Below, one piece after another: positions 8,390-16,090 of a DNA stretch of 64,000 bases. Position 1 is the stretch's first letter. The number at the start of each line of letters is the position of its first letter. The DNA comes from Elusimicrobiota bacterium (GTDB lineage: Bacteria > Elusimicrobiota > Elusimicrobia > JACQPE01): positions 1-64,000 of the forward strand of contig JACQJO010000029.1 in NCBI GenBank assembly GCA_016205025.1, in the 5' to 3' direction. The translations under genes were made by a program, and so were the position numbers. The notes below the pieces were generated by a model. The model ran no database searches, was not told the DNA's origin, and saw only the letters and a list, made by a program, of their open reading frames with translations.

Positions 8390-9421
8390 CTACCTAGTCA
8401 AAGGGTTGTCCCAATTTTTTTCGGCAAAACTTTTTCCAGCCTGATTTTCAATCCATTTCGTTATCCTGGGATCAGGTAAAAGCCCTTTGCCATCAGCGCG
8501 ATACTCGATACCTTCAAGAACTTGCGCATAAGGCCCGAAGCCAAATAACCGAAAAGGAACGACAATCGCTATGCCGCCGGAGTCTCTGGCCTCATTGACA
8601 AAACGCTGAATTCTTTCCTCGGCCGATTTTCTCTGCTCCGGCCAATCCTCGCGCAGCGTCTCCACTCGTACATTTCGAAAATGCCTTGTGCTGCGAATTT
8701 GATTGGCAACAATGGTCATCTGGCGCAGCCATTTGGCATTCTCCTCGTCGCCGGCGGGTCCGTGTCCGATAAGAATAACGGACTCGAGCGAAGGATTTTT
8801 GGCAAGTCCTGCGACTCGATCCGCCACTATTTCACCCATTCTCCAAGGATCATCCATCAGTCCTTCCTCGCTCATGACAAAAGAGGATTTCGTTTCTACG
8901 CGCCAAAGAGGCATCTTGTCTGGGTCATGACCCTGGTGATCGTGGCCCTCATCATGTCCGGAGACATCTGAATCTTTTGGTTTTGCAGTCGCGCCGGGTT
9001 TTAGACCAAGAATCTTTTCCGTGCGTTCCTTGAAACTATCTCCACTTATAAAAAGACGTACCACCGCTACTTTTCTTACGCCGAGGCTTTCTAACTTCAA
9101 AATGGCCGCCTGGATCGTCGCCGGATCGGCCATGCCATAGGCAATGTCTATGGGGACTTTTTGCCGCAAGGGCCTCGCGGCTTCACGAACCGCCTGGTCC
9201 CATTGGGGAGAACCGCCATGCGCCATCAGAAGAATTCCCACGGCACCTTCTTTAAAATTGTCCAGAGGTTTTTCTGCGGCAGCCGGCTGGTCTTGATAAA
9301 ATAACTCATCCGCCCGATTTTTGAGATCACCAACGCCTTGCCCGGCATGCAACAAGAAGGGCGCCAGCAGTGGCAACACATACAAACTTCTTTTTAGTTT
9401 CATCTTCTTTCCATTATTCAC
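8390..9421 (-). CDS. Exported CbiX/SirB-like chelatase-fold protein
   Basis: A 343-aa protein with a signal peptide (MKLKRSLYVLPLLAPFLLHA; the inner ATG six codons in may be the real start). It has two CbiX-type halves: GILLMAHGGSPQWDQ (about residues 62-76) and ESVILIGHGPAGDEENAKW (about 214-232), each with the metal-ligand His of sirohydrochlorin cobalto/ferrochelatases. A His/Asp-rich insert (GHDEGHDHQGHDPD, about 155-168) sits between them. Export is unusual, since CbiX enzymes normally act in the cytosol on tetrapyrroles; a periplasmic metal-binding or chaperone role beside the ZIP importer is plausible. Two inverted repeats upstream suggest metal-responsive control. Confidence 0.75.
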   Translation of the reverse strand: MNNGKKMKLKRSLYVLPLLAPFLLHAGQGVGDLKNRADELFYQDQPAAAEKPLDNFKEGAVGILLMAHGGSPQWDQAVREAARPLRQKVPIDIAYGMADPATIQAAILKLESLGVRKVAVVRLFISGDSFKERTEKILGLKPGATAKPKDSDVSGHDEGHDHQGHDPDKMPLWRVETKSSFVMSEEGLMDDPWRMGEIVADRVAGLAKNPSLESVILIGHGPAGDEENAKWLRQMTIVANQIRSTRHFRNVRVETLREDWPEQRKSAEERIQRFVNEARDSGGIAIVVPFRLFGFGPYAQVLEGIEYRADGKGLLPDPRITKWIENQAGKSFAEKNWDNPLTR

Positions 9422-9457
9422 ACTATCCTCCGTTGGTTATTTTGTTCTGGTTATAGT

Positions 9458-9472
9458 TGAAATCTAATTTCA
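9458..9472. promoter_or_regulatory. Inverted-repeat operator candidate, proximal box
   Basis: TGAAAT-CTA-ATTTCA, perfect 6-bp arms, lies about 37 bases upstream of the CbiX-like gene start in an AT-rich stretch. The same core recurs at 9531-9549, which argues for a protein-binding site such as a Fur/Zur-type box. No regulator gene is adjacent. Confidence 0.5.
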
Positions 9473-9530
9473 TAAATAAAACAACAATATATTATTCTAT
9501 CCAATACAAATGAATTCTTTTTTGCTATTC

Positions 9531-9549
9531 ATTGAAATACGATTTCAAT
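9531..9549. promoter_or_regulatory. Inverted-repeat operator candidate, distal box
   Basis: ATTGAAAT-ACG-ATTTCAAT is a perfect inverted repeat with 8-bp arms and a 3-base spacer. It shares its TGAAAT-N3-ATTTCA core with the box at 9458-9472; the centres are 75 bases apart. Both precede the CbiX-like / ZIP operon. Confidence 0.5.
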
Positions 9550-9593
9550 TTAGCAAATACCAAATTCGCGCGTCAAGCCCGCGTGACCCGCTC

Positions 9594-9633
9594 GAGCGCA
9601 GCCTTGGGCCGTTGGTGAGAAGCAGGGATTGGG
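9594..9633 (+). repeat. 40-bp direct repeat, right copy
   Basis: Right-hand partner of 7461-7500, in the same orientation (GAGCGCAGCCT ... CAGGGATTGG). It lies between the operator boxes and the end of the RseB-like gene. Confidence 0.5.
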
Positions 9634-9712
9634 CGCCAACTCTTTCTTGAAACTGCTTCCCAGGAAGCCAAACAAGGAAGTAGCAGCGCTTTGTTCATTG
9701 TCGCCGCGTCCA

Positions 9713-10735
9713 CTAGGACCGGCTACGGATAAACTCCATGATTTCTTGAAGCGCTGTTTGGCTGAGATCGCCAACCAAAAGAAAATAATGACCCTCTTGC
9801 TTCCACTCAAGGACGCTGCCGGCGGAGGTGGATGTAACAAAGCCTGGGTCCTCATATTGGGTTAAGACCACTTGATGAGACCGCGGTCCGGCTTGAATCG
9901 GCCTTGGCGAGACAAAGAACGACAGAACGCTCAATCCGTCGTTGTATTGGAAATGAAGCGCTTTTTCTTCTTCTCCTAAAGGCATCAATGTGGCTTTGGC
10001 CAAATGAAAACCACTGGGGAAACCCTCGATCCAGGGAACCTGTCTAAAACCGTCCGGCAGGTCTCCGGGCCCGCGAACAACCGGCCTAGGCTCATCAATA
10101 ATAATCTGATCTTGCGAAGTCTTGGGTGGTTCAAAAAGGCTCTCAGTCAATTCGGACTCAACATCAATCTCCGTGAAATGGACTTCCGTAACCAAAGAGC
10201 CATCAGGATTGGTTTGTTTGATCTTAAGGACAATGCCGGTCGCGGGATCAACCCAGACCGTGCGGCTGGGGCTTCCTCGATGCTGCGGCGCCAGCTCCAC
10301 AATGGCGGCAGATCTCCCCATGATTTCGTCATGGCCTTTGGCTAAAGCGTCGTAATTGGCCAGAGTCCAATTAAGCAAAGAATCATTGCTTGAAAAGCCA
10401 TCGGAACTAAGGGCCGGCCGCTTAATCAAAGTCTTGGATTCCTCCTCCCAAATCCATTCCGCCTCTTTTTTCTGGATTACGACGCGGCTGACCTCGCCTT
10501 GAGGGTTTAATATTTCCTGACGCCATAAATTAGGTGGCTTAAAATAAACCTTGGCCTCAACAGCCTGGCTTTCACTGCCAAACCAGGTAATGATGGTTCG
10601 CGTCCCCTTATAGGAAACGGACGGGGCTTTGGTAGCCAGGAGAAACAGATTTTTAGACTCAATCTCGCCGGCTTTTAATACGCAAGGCAATAGGATAAGC
10701 CACCCCAGAACAATGGACGGGCGAAAAATTTTCAT
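9713..10735 (-). CDS. RseB/MucB-like periplasmic sigma-factor regulator
   Basis: A 340-aa exported protein (signal peptide about residues 1-22, ending VLKAGE) with the MucB/RseB layout. The N-terminal LolA-like domain covers about 25-210 (YKGTRTIITW, VWVDPATGIVLKIKQ). A smaller C-terminal domain ends in the recognisable block LHFQYNDGLSVLSFFVSP (about 270-290). RseB proteins bind the periplasmic part of a sigma-E anti-sigma factor and tune its proteolysis in response to envelope signals. The ATG overlaps the stop of the anti-sigma gene (ATGA), completing a sigma / anti-sigma / RseB operon. Confidence 0.82.
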   Translation of the reverse strand: MKIFRPSIVLGWLILLPCVLKAGEIESKNLFLLATKAPSVSYKGTRTIITWFGSESQAVEAKVYFKPPNLWRQEILNPQGEVSRVVIQKKEAEWIWEEESKTLIKRPALSSDGFSSNDSLLNWTLANYDALAKGHDEIMGRSAAIVELAPQHRGSPSRTVWVDPATGIVLKIKQTNPDGSLVTEVHFTEIDVESELTESLFEPPKTSQDQIIIDEPRPVVRGPGDLPDGFRQVPWIEGFPSGFHLAKATLMPLGEEEKALHFQYNDGLSVLSFFVSPRPIQAGPRSHQVVLTQYEDPGFVTSTSAGSVLEWKQEGHYFLLVGDLSQTALQEIMEFIRSRS

Positions 10736-11226
10736 GGATTGATCACCGCTTGAAGCGAGTAATAGGGGCTTGCCGCGGCCACGGTTCTGCGCGCCAAGGT
10801 GACGCGGCTTACGCTGCGCGTATGCTCGGCCAAAAAAAGATCAAGAGGCACCGCCTCTTGCCCGCTGCGATCTTTATAAAGCCATAGGCCAAAAACAAGG
10901 ACGACCCCGGCAAAAGAGAAGGCGATGGCCAGCTTGCGGGTCCTTGCGACAGCAAGGGCGGGTCTTGAAATGAACCTTGGCAATATACCGGAAGGCCTAA
11001 AAGCCAGGCGTTGCCGGGCCTCTTGAATCAACGAGCGCCTAAGATTGGGCGGCATGGCAAAAGACGGTTCGCCCTGAAGCAAACTCTTGGCTTGGCCCAA
11101 GCCCTCTAGCTCTTTGGCGCAACCAAGGCATTCGCCAAGATGCGCCTGCAAATCCTTCGTTTCAGAGCGGCCAAGATCGCCGTCCAAATACGCAGAGAGA
11201 AGATTCCCGGCTTCGTTGCAATTCAC
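10732..11226 (-). CDS. Anti-sigma factor with zinc-finger (zf-HC2) and one TM helix
   Basis: A 164-aa predicted single-pass membrane anti-sigma factor. The N-terminal ZAS/zf-HC2 motif is visible (NCNEAGNLLSAYLDGDL, then HLGECLGC giving His-X3-Cys-X2-Cys, residues about 3-36). A transmembrane helix lies at about 93-111 (KLAIAFSFAGVVLVFGLWLY), followed by a periplasmic tail of about 50 residues. It should sequester the ECF sigma factor encoded just upstream, with which it shares a GTGA stop/start overlap. The 3' end overlaps the RseB-like gene. Confidence 0.88.
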   Translation of the reverse strand: MNCNEAGNLLSAYLDGDLGRSETKDLQAHLGECLGCAKELEGLGQAKSLLQGEPSFAMPPNLRRSLIQEARQRLAFRPSGILPRFISRPALAVARTRKLAIAFSFAGVVLVFGLWLYKDRSGQEAVPLDLFLAEHTRSVSRVTLARRTVAAASPYYSLQAVINP

Positions 11227-11807
11227 GAAAAAACCCCTCCGGCGCTCGGCGCCAGAATCTCTTTGAGCATTTTCCTGGCCCTATGGATGCGCGAGCGCAC
11301 GGTGCCAATGGGGCAGTTTAATATCCGGCCGATCTCTTCATAAGACAAATCTTCGGTATCGCAAAGAAGAAGAGGCATTCTAAATTCCGCCGGCAACGCC
11401 TTGAGCGCTTTTTGAACCAAAGCCTGTTTTTCCCGATTTATGGCCTGCCCCAAGGGATCGGCTTCAAGCAACGGCAAGGTTTCGCCAAGCTCCCGGTTGT
11501 TTCCTTCTTTATGGCCGTTGAGTGAAACGGCATGTAAATTTTCATAGCGCTTGATCCAATCAAAGTAAAGGTTTCTCAAGATGACATGGACCCAGTTTTC
11601 AAAAGGCTTTGAAGTGTCATAGCGTTCGATATTTTCCAAAACCCTCAAGAAAGCCTCCTGGGTCAAATCAGAGGCCAAATCCTTATTGCCTGTTAAGCGG
11701 CAAGCTAAACTATACACTCGGCCTCCATATTCTTTAAGAAGCCCCTCAAAGAGCGCGAGTTTTGAATTGTTGTTTGAAGGCTCTTTATTAAAGATACGAG
11801 TGAACAT
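11223..11807 (-). CDS. ECF RNA polymerase sigma factor (RpoE-like)
   Basis: A 194-aa extracytoplasmic-function sigma factor. Region 2 is at about residues 25-95 (YGGRVYSLACRLTGN, DLTQEAFLRVLENI, FENWVHVILRNLYFDWIKR). Region 4 is at about 130-185 (LPAEFRMPLLLCDTEDLSYEEIGRIL, then GTVRSRIHRARKML, the helix-turn-helix). The ATG at 11807 is preferred over a TTG two codons earlier because AAGGAAC lies at normal spacing. It heads the sigma / anti-sigma / RseB operon and is divergent from the lipoprotein operon at 11954, a plausible target. Confidence 0.92.
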   Translation of the reverse strand: MFTRIFNKEPSNNNSKLALFEGLLKEYGGRVYSLACRLTGNKDLASDLTQEAFLRVLENIERYDTSKPFENWVHVILRNLYFDWIKRYENLHAVSLNGHKEGNNRELGETLPLLEADPLGQAINREKQALVQKALKALPAEFRMPLLLCDTEDLSYEEIGRILNCPIGTVRSRIHRARKMLKEILAPSAGGVFS

Positions 11808-11860
11808 GGTCAAAAGTTCCTTAGCTGTTTAATGATTTTGCCACTTTTAGGAAAACCTCG

Positions 11861-11886
11861 GGAACTTTTTTTGAGGCTTGCTCGTA
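11861..11886 (+). promoter_or_regulatory. Candidate ECF-sigma promoter
   Basis: GGAACTT (11861-11867) matches the -35 element recognised by RpoE-type sigma factors. A TCGTA (11882-11886) sits at slightly short spacing as a possible -10, reading toward the lipoprotein/Pal operon at 11954. The ECF sigma gene is divergent from it. Confidence 0.4.
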
Positions 11887-11953
11887 TATTCTTTGAAGGC
11901 ATCAACGTTGACGCCTAAACGCCTATGGCGAGATTAAAGAAAGGGAGGAATCA

Positions 11954-12322
11954 ATGCGAAAGAATAGCGGAATTTTAAGCATGGCCGCGGTGGGCTTGAT
12001 CGCGCTTGCAACCTTACCCGGCTGCGGCAAGGCCAAACAGGATGCTCTTGGCAGTCTCAACGCGGCCAAGGCCAGCATGGCCAATGCCAGAAGCGTCGGC
12101 GCTGAAAAATTGGCTTATGCGACATTCATGGACGCCCAGTCCCGGCTTCAAAAAGCTGAATCATACTTCAAGGACGGCGATTATTCCTCGGCCAAGAAGG
12201 AAGCCGGTAAAACCAGCGAAATAGCCAGGCGGGCTCAATCCGATGCGGAAAGCAGGAAGAAATCTTTGGGAAGCAAGGATAAAAAAATCCAGAAAAAGAC
12301 GGCGGCGGCCAAAAGGAGATGA
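11954..12322 (+). CDS. DUF4398-type lipoprotein 1
   Basis: A 122-aa envelope lipoprotein. It has a lipobox signal peptide (LIALATLPGC, Cys at about residue 24), then an Ala/Lys/Ser-rich helical stretch with a hairpin-like repeat of about 35-40 residues (LNAAKASMANARSVGAEKLAYA, MDAQSRLQKAESYFKDGDYSSAKKEA), and a strongly basic tail (KKIQKKTAAAKRR). This resembles DUF4398-type periplasmic helical lipoproteins. It has a strong ribosome site (AAGGGAGG). It is the first of three related lipoproteins flanking Pal in one rightward operon, and its stop overlaps the next start region. Confidence 0.75.
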   Translation: MRKNSGILSMAAVGLIALATLPGCGKAKQDALGSLNAAKASMANARSVGAEKLAYATFMDAQSRLQKAESYFKDGDYSSAKKEAGKTSEIARRAQSDAESRKKSLGSKDKKIQKKTAAAKRR

Positions 12323-12324
12323 TG

Positions 12325-12678
12325 ATGAAGGTCACGCAACGCGCAATCTTAGCGTACGGTTTCATCTCTCTAGCTTTGGCTCTGGGGCCGGGCTGCGCCT
12401 CTATGAACGCAAAGAAAGAAATGAAGGCCGCGGCGGCCGGCACTATAGCGATGGCTGAATCTCAAATTCGCTCAGCCCGCGAGGCAAAAGCGGATCTTTA
12501 CGCCTCAACGCAGTTGAGCGAGGCCGAATCCCAGCTTGTTTACGCCCGGCAGAAGCTTCAAAACAAGGACTACTCTGCGGCTTCCAAGCTTGCCCAAACA
12601 GCCGGTCAAAGCGCTCAAGAGGCCAAACTTAAAGCAGAGCAAAGTCAAAAGAAATCAAAAACAACCAAGAAAAAATAA
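12325..12678 (+). CDS. DUF4398-type lipoprotein 2
   Basis: A paralogue of the preceding gene, about 117 aa. It has a lipobox at GPGCA, then helices AESQIRSAREAKADLYA and LSEAESQLVYARQKLQNKDYSA ending in a Lys-rich tail. Three consecutive ATG codons overlap the previous stop; the third (12325) has the best spacing from AAGGAG, so it is taken as the start, with 12319 possible. Predicted periplasmic, lipid-anchored and helical; function unknown but tied to the Pal operon. Confidence 0.72.
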   Translation: MKVTQRAILAYGFISLALALGPGCASMNAKKEMKAAAAGTIAMAESQIRSAREAKADLYASTQLSEAESQLVYARQKLQNKDYSAASKLAQTAGQSAQEAKLKAEQSQKKSKTTKKK

Positions 12679-12690
12679 CAGGAGGTTTGC

Positions 12691-13224
12691 GTGAAAGGGA
12701 TAAGGCAACTATTTTATCTTTCCGCGTTTAGTCTGATGGCGCTGTGGCTCGTGACATCCGGCTGCGCCAAGAAATCGCTTGTTAAAAAAGACGCTCAGCG
12801 GACCCAAGAGAAAATTGCGTCTCGGTCGGGTGAAGATGAGGAAGAGGCCTCGCTTCGGGGAAAAGAGTACCGCAAGACCCCGGAGCTTGAAACGGTCCGC
12901 TTTGATTTTGACAAGGCTGAGCTAAGCTCCAGGGCCAGGGACATTATCCATAGAAATGCGGCCTGGATTAAGTCCCGGCCCGACGCTGAAATAAAAATAG
13001 AAGGCCACTGCGATGAAAGAGGAACGACGGAATATAACCTCGGGCTCGGCACAAGAAGGGCCAGGGTAGTCCGGGACTACTACAAGTCGCTGGGCGTGCG
13101 CATGAAAAAAATGTCCACCTTGAGCTATGGGGAAGAAAAACCTGTTTGCGAAGAGCCTGAAGAATCCTGTTGGACGCAAAACAGGAGGGCGGAAACCTTG
13201 GTCCGCTTGCCGCCCAGAAGCTGA
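12691..13224 (+). CDS. pal: Peptidoglycan-associated lipoprotein (Pal, OmpA-like)
   Basis: A 177-aa lipoprotein. It has a lipobox (LVTSGCAKK, Cys about residue 25), a short linker, and a C-terminal OmpA/Pal domain at about 65-175. The peptidoglycan-binding signatures are clear: VRFDFDKAELSS, IKIEGHCDERGTTEYN, LGTRRARVVRDYY and the final NRRAE. Pal anchors the outer membrane to peptidoglycan. It uses a GTG start after GGAGGTTTGC, and lies between DUF4398-type lipoproteins without tolB or tolA. An extra C-X5-C pair (CEEPEESC) precedes the last motif. Confidence 0.9.
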   Translation: MKGIRQLFYLSAFSLMALWLVTSGCAKKSLVKKDAQRTQEKIASRSGEDEEEASLRGKEYRKTPELETVRFDFDKAELSSRARDIIHRNAAWIKSRPDAEIKIEGHCDERGTTEYNLGLGTRRARVVRDYYKSLGVRMKKMSTLSYGEEKPVCEEPEESCWTQNRRAETLVRLPPRS

Positions 13225-13275
13225 TCCTATGGTTTGCGCGACTTATGCGAACAATTAAAAAATCAGGGAGGAATA

Positions 13276-13629
13276 ATGAACTATAAAGCCATCTATATCT
13301 GCCTGGCAGTTTTCATTTTTATGGCAGGAGGCTGTGCCGGATCAAAATCAACAAAAAGTACGTTGCGGGGAGCCTCTGCTTCGCAAACATCCGATGCCAA
13401 AGCCAAGGCGGAAAAATTGATTCAAACAGCGGAATCGGATATACGCGCGGCCCGCGATGCCGGAGCCCAAGCCGCAGCGCCGGGCGACATAAAAAGCGCG
13501 GAATATAACCTTGAATCCGCTAAAACCAAGCTCAAAAGAAAGGAGTACTACCTGGCCGGCGAGGCCGCCAAAGGAGCGTCTGAAAACGCGCGCCAAGCTT
13601 TGAAAAAGGCGAAGAAAACCAAGCGCTAG
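13276..13629 (+). CDS. DUF4398-type lipoprotein 3
   Basis: A 117-aa lipoprotein. The start at 13276 is set by AGGGAGGAATA directly before ATG; a longer frame from 13234 has no ribosome site. The lipobox is FMAGGCAGS. The mature part repeats the pattern of the two upstream paralogues (AEKLIQTAESDIRAARDAGA, IKSAEYNLESAKTKLKRKEY) with a basic end. It closes the rightward envelope operon. Confidence 0.72.
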   Translation: MNYKAIYICLAVFIFMAGGCAGSKSTKSTLRGASASQTSDAKAKAEKLIQTAESDIRAARDAGAQAAAPGDIKSAEYNLESAKTKLKRKEYYLAGEAAKGASENARQALKKAKKTKR

Positions 13630-13710
13630 TGGCCGCGCTCTTAAAGGGTAAAATTACCGGCAGATTTTGGAACATTGCTACGACCAAACGCAACTCGAAA
13701 AAATTTAAGC

Positions 13711-13770
13711 GCTGCTGGGGACCCGCCTCCGGCGGGCCAGCGTCCCCCGAAGCTATGCGCAGTGGGGGCT
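13711..13770. repeat. 60-bp palindromic repeat, copy A
   Basis: Contains the hairpin CCCGCC-TCC-GGCGGG, then CGTCCCCCGAAGCT and GCGCAG before GGGGGCT. It is about 85% identical to 21742-21801 and clearly related to 22270-22328. It occupies the gap between convergent genes and touches the DUF1646 stop codon. Confidence 0.6.
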
Positions 13771-14819
13771 CAAGCGCTCGCCAGCTCAAGAAAGATAAAA
13801 AACAGCGTCATTAGCGCTAAACCCAATGGAACCGCGAACTTTGCCCAATCGCGGCTTTGGATGCCGAGCTTATTGGCCGCTATGATGTTGGGGATGTTGC
13901 CGGGAATAAGCATCCCCCCGGAAACAAGCAGTCCCAGTAAAAGATACTCGATGGTGGCTAAAGGCATTTTGGGAGAAATTTCCGCGGCGGCGAGCGTGGC
14001 GTTGTCTAAGACCGCGGAAATCATGTTTACCCAATAGAGCAAGGAGGCCGGCAAGGCGAGCAAATACCTATCTACAAGCGGCGCAAATCCCCGGCCCAGA
14101 AGCACCAGGGCCGCCACAAACGCGTAAACCTTTCCGGTGCGCATCACAATGGTTCGGGTTTCCTCCGGTTTGTCTTGCGTGAGACTTTCGGAAAGTTTAA
14201 CTCGAGGGCCCACGTAGCCTGCCGCAAGCAACCCCATAAGCGCAATGCCGGCTGTGACCCAGGGCCACAAAAGCCTCGCCAAAAAGAAAAAATCAGCCTG
14301 ATAGGGAGGCCCGGCGAGCTTGGCCGTGGCAATGGTGGAAAGCGGCTCGCCCACAGGCGTAAGCACGGCCCCCAGGCCGATCGAGTAGCAGGCTAAAATC
14401 ACCAGAGCCCTTTCCTTGTCTTTTTCCATTTGAAGGCCGGTGATAACCTCGACCAAAACCAAGGCGGCGATAATGGCTGTAATCATGCTGGAAAGAACGC
14501 CAAGCCCAACCACCAGGATAAATAAAAAGAGCCCAAGACCCATGCGCCGCGCCATAGCCTCGACACCGTTTCGGATCTTATCGCGCAAAAAACGAAAGAC
14601 AAACCCGAAAACTAAAACGGCGCAAGATATCTTAATGGGCTCGGTCAATGCTTCGCCAACAAGATGCCGGCTCCACAAGCCGGAAATCGTCACCGCCAGG
14701 CATCCCATGATCAAAAGAAAGGCCTCCAGCTCCTCCTCGATCCAGCGCACAGAAAATGGAAGGATCAAAACCAACCCCATGATAAGTCCCAGGCCGGAGA
14801 GAACAAGCATCTCGGTCAT
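13770..14819 (-). CDS. DUF1646 family membrane transporter (putative cation antiporter)
   Basis: A 349-aa protein with ten or more hydrophobic segments throughout (VLSGLGLIMGLVLILPF, GLGLFLFILVVGLGVLSS, ISAVLDNATLAAAEISP). It matches the DUF1646 family, distant relatives of NhaD/ArsB-type ion transporters, including the conserved TPVGEPLSTIA block at about residues 152-162 and DNATLAAAE near the C-terminus. Its ATG overlaps the stop of the TreT-like gene (ATGA), so it is the last gene of the trehalose operon. A link between compatible-solute synthesis and ion export under osmotic stress is a reasonable inference. Confidence 0.8.
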   Translation of the reverse strand: MTEMLVLSGLGLIMGLVLILPFSVRWIEEELEAFLLIMGCLAVTISGLWSRHLVGEALTEPIKISCAVLVFGFVFRFLRDKIRNGVEAMARRMGLGLFLFILVVGLGVLSSMITAIIAALVLVEVITGLQMEKDKERALVILACYSIGLGAVLTPVGEPLSTIATAKLAGPPYQADFFFLARLLWPWVTAGIALMGLLAAGYVGPRVKLSESLTQDKPEETRTIVMRTGKVYAFVAALVLLGRGFAPLVDRYLLALPASLLYWVNMISAVLDNATLAAAEISPKMPLATIEYLLLGLLVSGGMLIPGNIPNIIAANKLGIQSRDWAKFAVPLGLALMTLFFIFLELASA

Positions 14820-16090
14820 GGGTTAATTATTGTTGACGTTTGGCTTTTGAGGGTCCCGTCAGGTAATGATAAATGAATGAAGTCCGATTGGCGATTCAGA
14901 ATAAATAGAGATAAAAGAAGATAATCCCTCAGGTGCCTGGTCAAAAGAAAATTTTGGCGCACATGTTCCCTCCCATTTTGGCCCAGCTTTTTGGCATAGG
15001 CGGGCTCGCTCAAAAGCTGCTTTATGGCGTATGCCGTTCCCTCAATGGAATGAACCAAGAGCCCGGAATATTTATGGACAACCTGCAAGGGAATTCCTCC
15101 TACGGCGGAGGCGATCACGGGCTTGGCCTTCCACAGGGCCTCGGTCACTGTGAGCGCAAAGCCCTCTCGTAGAGATTTTTGAAGGATGACGGCGGAAGCC
15201 CTTTGGATGGCGTTGATTTCTATATGACTTGTTGGTGACAAACATAAAACGATAACATCGGGATTGTTTTTCGCCTTTTCTTGAACCTGGGCTAAGACTT
15301 GCGCGCCTTCCGGGTCATCATCCGCCATGCCCCCAACTAAAAGAAGCCTGGCATCAACGTAGGGATTCACTTTTTGGAAGGCTTCGATAACCCCGAGGGG
15401 GTCTTTAAGGTAGTCAAAACGGGAAATCTGGGTGACCAAAGGTTTATCTGTCGGAATCTTAAGGCGCTCAAGGATCGCCTCAACTTCATGAGGTTCAAGC
15501 TCTCTATTTTTGTCGCTTACGGGATCAATGGAAGGCGCGATCATAATTTGAGGAATAGTCAGCTTTTGAGCAAAGCTGGGCGCGTGAAAGACACAGGCAT
15601 CGTAGGCTTCCACGTAAGGCTTCAAGAATTCCCATACCTGGGAATCCGGTTGAGAAAGGTCAATATGACAGCGCCAGATCCAGTGGTTTTTAAGCCCCTT
15701 TCTTTTCTTGACCAAGGCAGCGGGCTGGAGATCATGGATAAAGACAAGATCGGCCTCACAATTCATCTGAGATAAATTTTGATCCAAAACATCTTCATAA
15801 ACCTGATAATCCTTGGGAGCAATTTCCTGACGATCCCCATGTAAGGCGTTGTGGAATTTTTTGGTGACCGCATAGAAAGCCTCGCCGCCTTTGATGAGCT
15901 CCCAGCGGGCCGCGATTTCAAGCTCGGAAAACAAGGGCATAAGGCGATTTAATATTTCAGCCACCCCGCCGCCGACAGCCGTGGAATTGACATGCAGCAT
16001 CGTCCGACCTTTAAGATAGCCGGCCAAAAGACGTAGCTCCTCTATTGTGTCGGCTCCGACAATCTGGCGATACTCTTCAAGGCGTGGCAT
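14816..16090 (-). CDS. treT: TreT-like trehalose glycosyltransferring synthase (GT4)
   Basis: A 424-aa GT-B glycosyltransferase resembling trehalose synthase TreT, which makes trehalose from NDP-glucose and glucose, and related trehalose phosphorylases. Visible are the N-terminal MLHVNSTAVGGGVAEIL (about 31-47), DLVFIHDLQP (about 115), QISRFDYLKDPLGVIEAF (about 220-237), LREGFALTVTEALW (about 310-323, the nucleotide-sugar site) and AVGGIPLQV. It overlaps the DUF5752 gene by 14 bases at its start and the DUF1646 gene at its end. It could run in the direction of trehalose breakdown. Confidence 0.82.
   Translation of the reverse strand: MPRLEEYRQIVGADTIEELRLLAGYLKGRTMLHVNSTAVGGGVAEILNRLMPLFSELEIAARWELIKGGEAFYAVTKKFHNALHGDRQEIAPKDYQVYEDVLDQNLSQMNCEADLVFIHDLQPAALVKKRKGLKNHWIWRCHIDLSQPDSQVWEFLKPYVEAYDACVFHAPSFAQKLTIPQIMIAPSIDPVSDKNRELEPHEVEAILERLKIPTDKPLVTQISRFDYLKDPLGVIEAFQKVNPYVDARLLLVGGMADDDPEGAQVLAQVQEKAKNNPDVIVLCLSPTSHIEINAIQRASAVILQKSLREGFALTVTEALWKAKPVIASAVGGIPLQVVHKYSGLLVHSIEGTAYAIKQLLSEPAYAKKLGQNGREHVRQNFLLTRHLRDYLLLSLFILNRQSDFIHLSLPDGTLKSQTSTIINP

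Noticed and set aside
11808-11820. GGAACTT on the minus strand as autoregulatory ECF promoter
   Set aside because: It lies only 6 bases before the sigma factor ATG, so it serves as (or overlaps) the ribosome site and cannot be the -35 of this gene.
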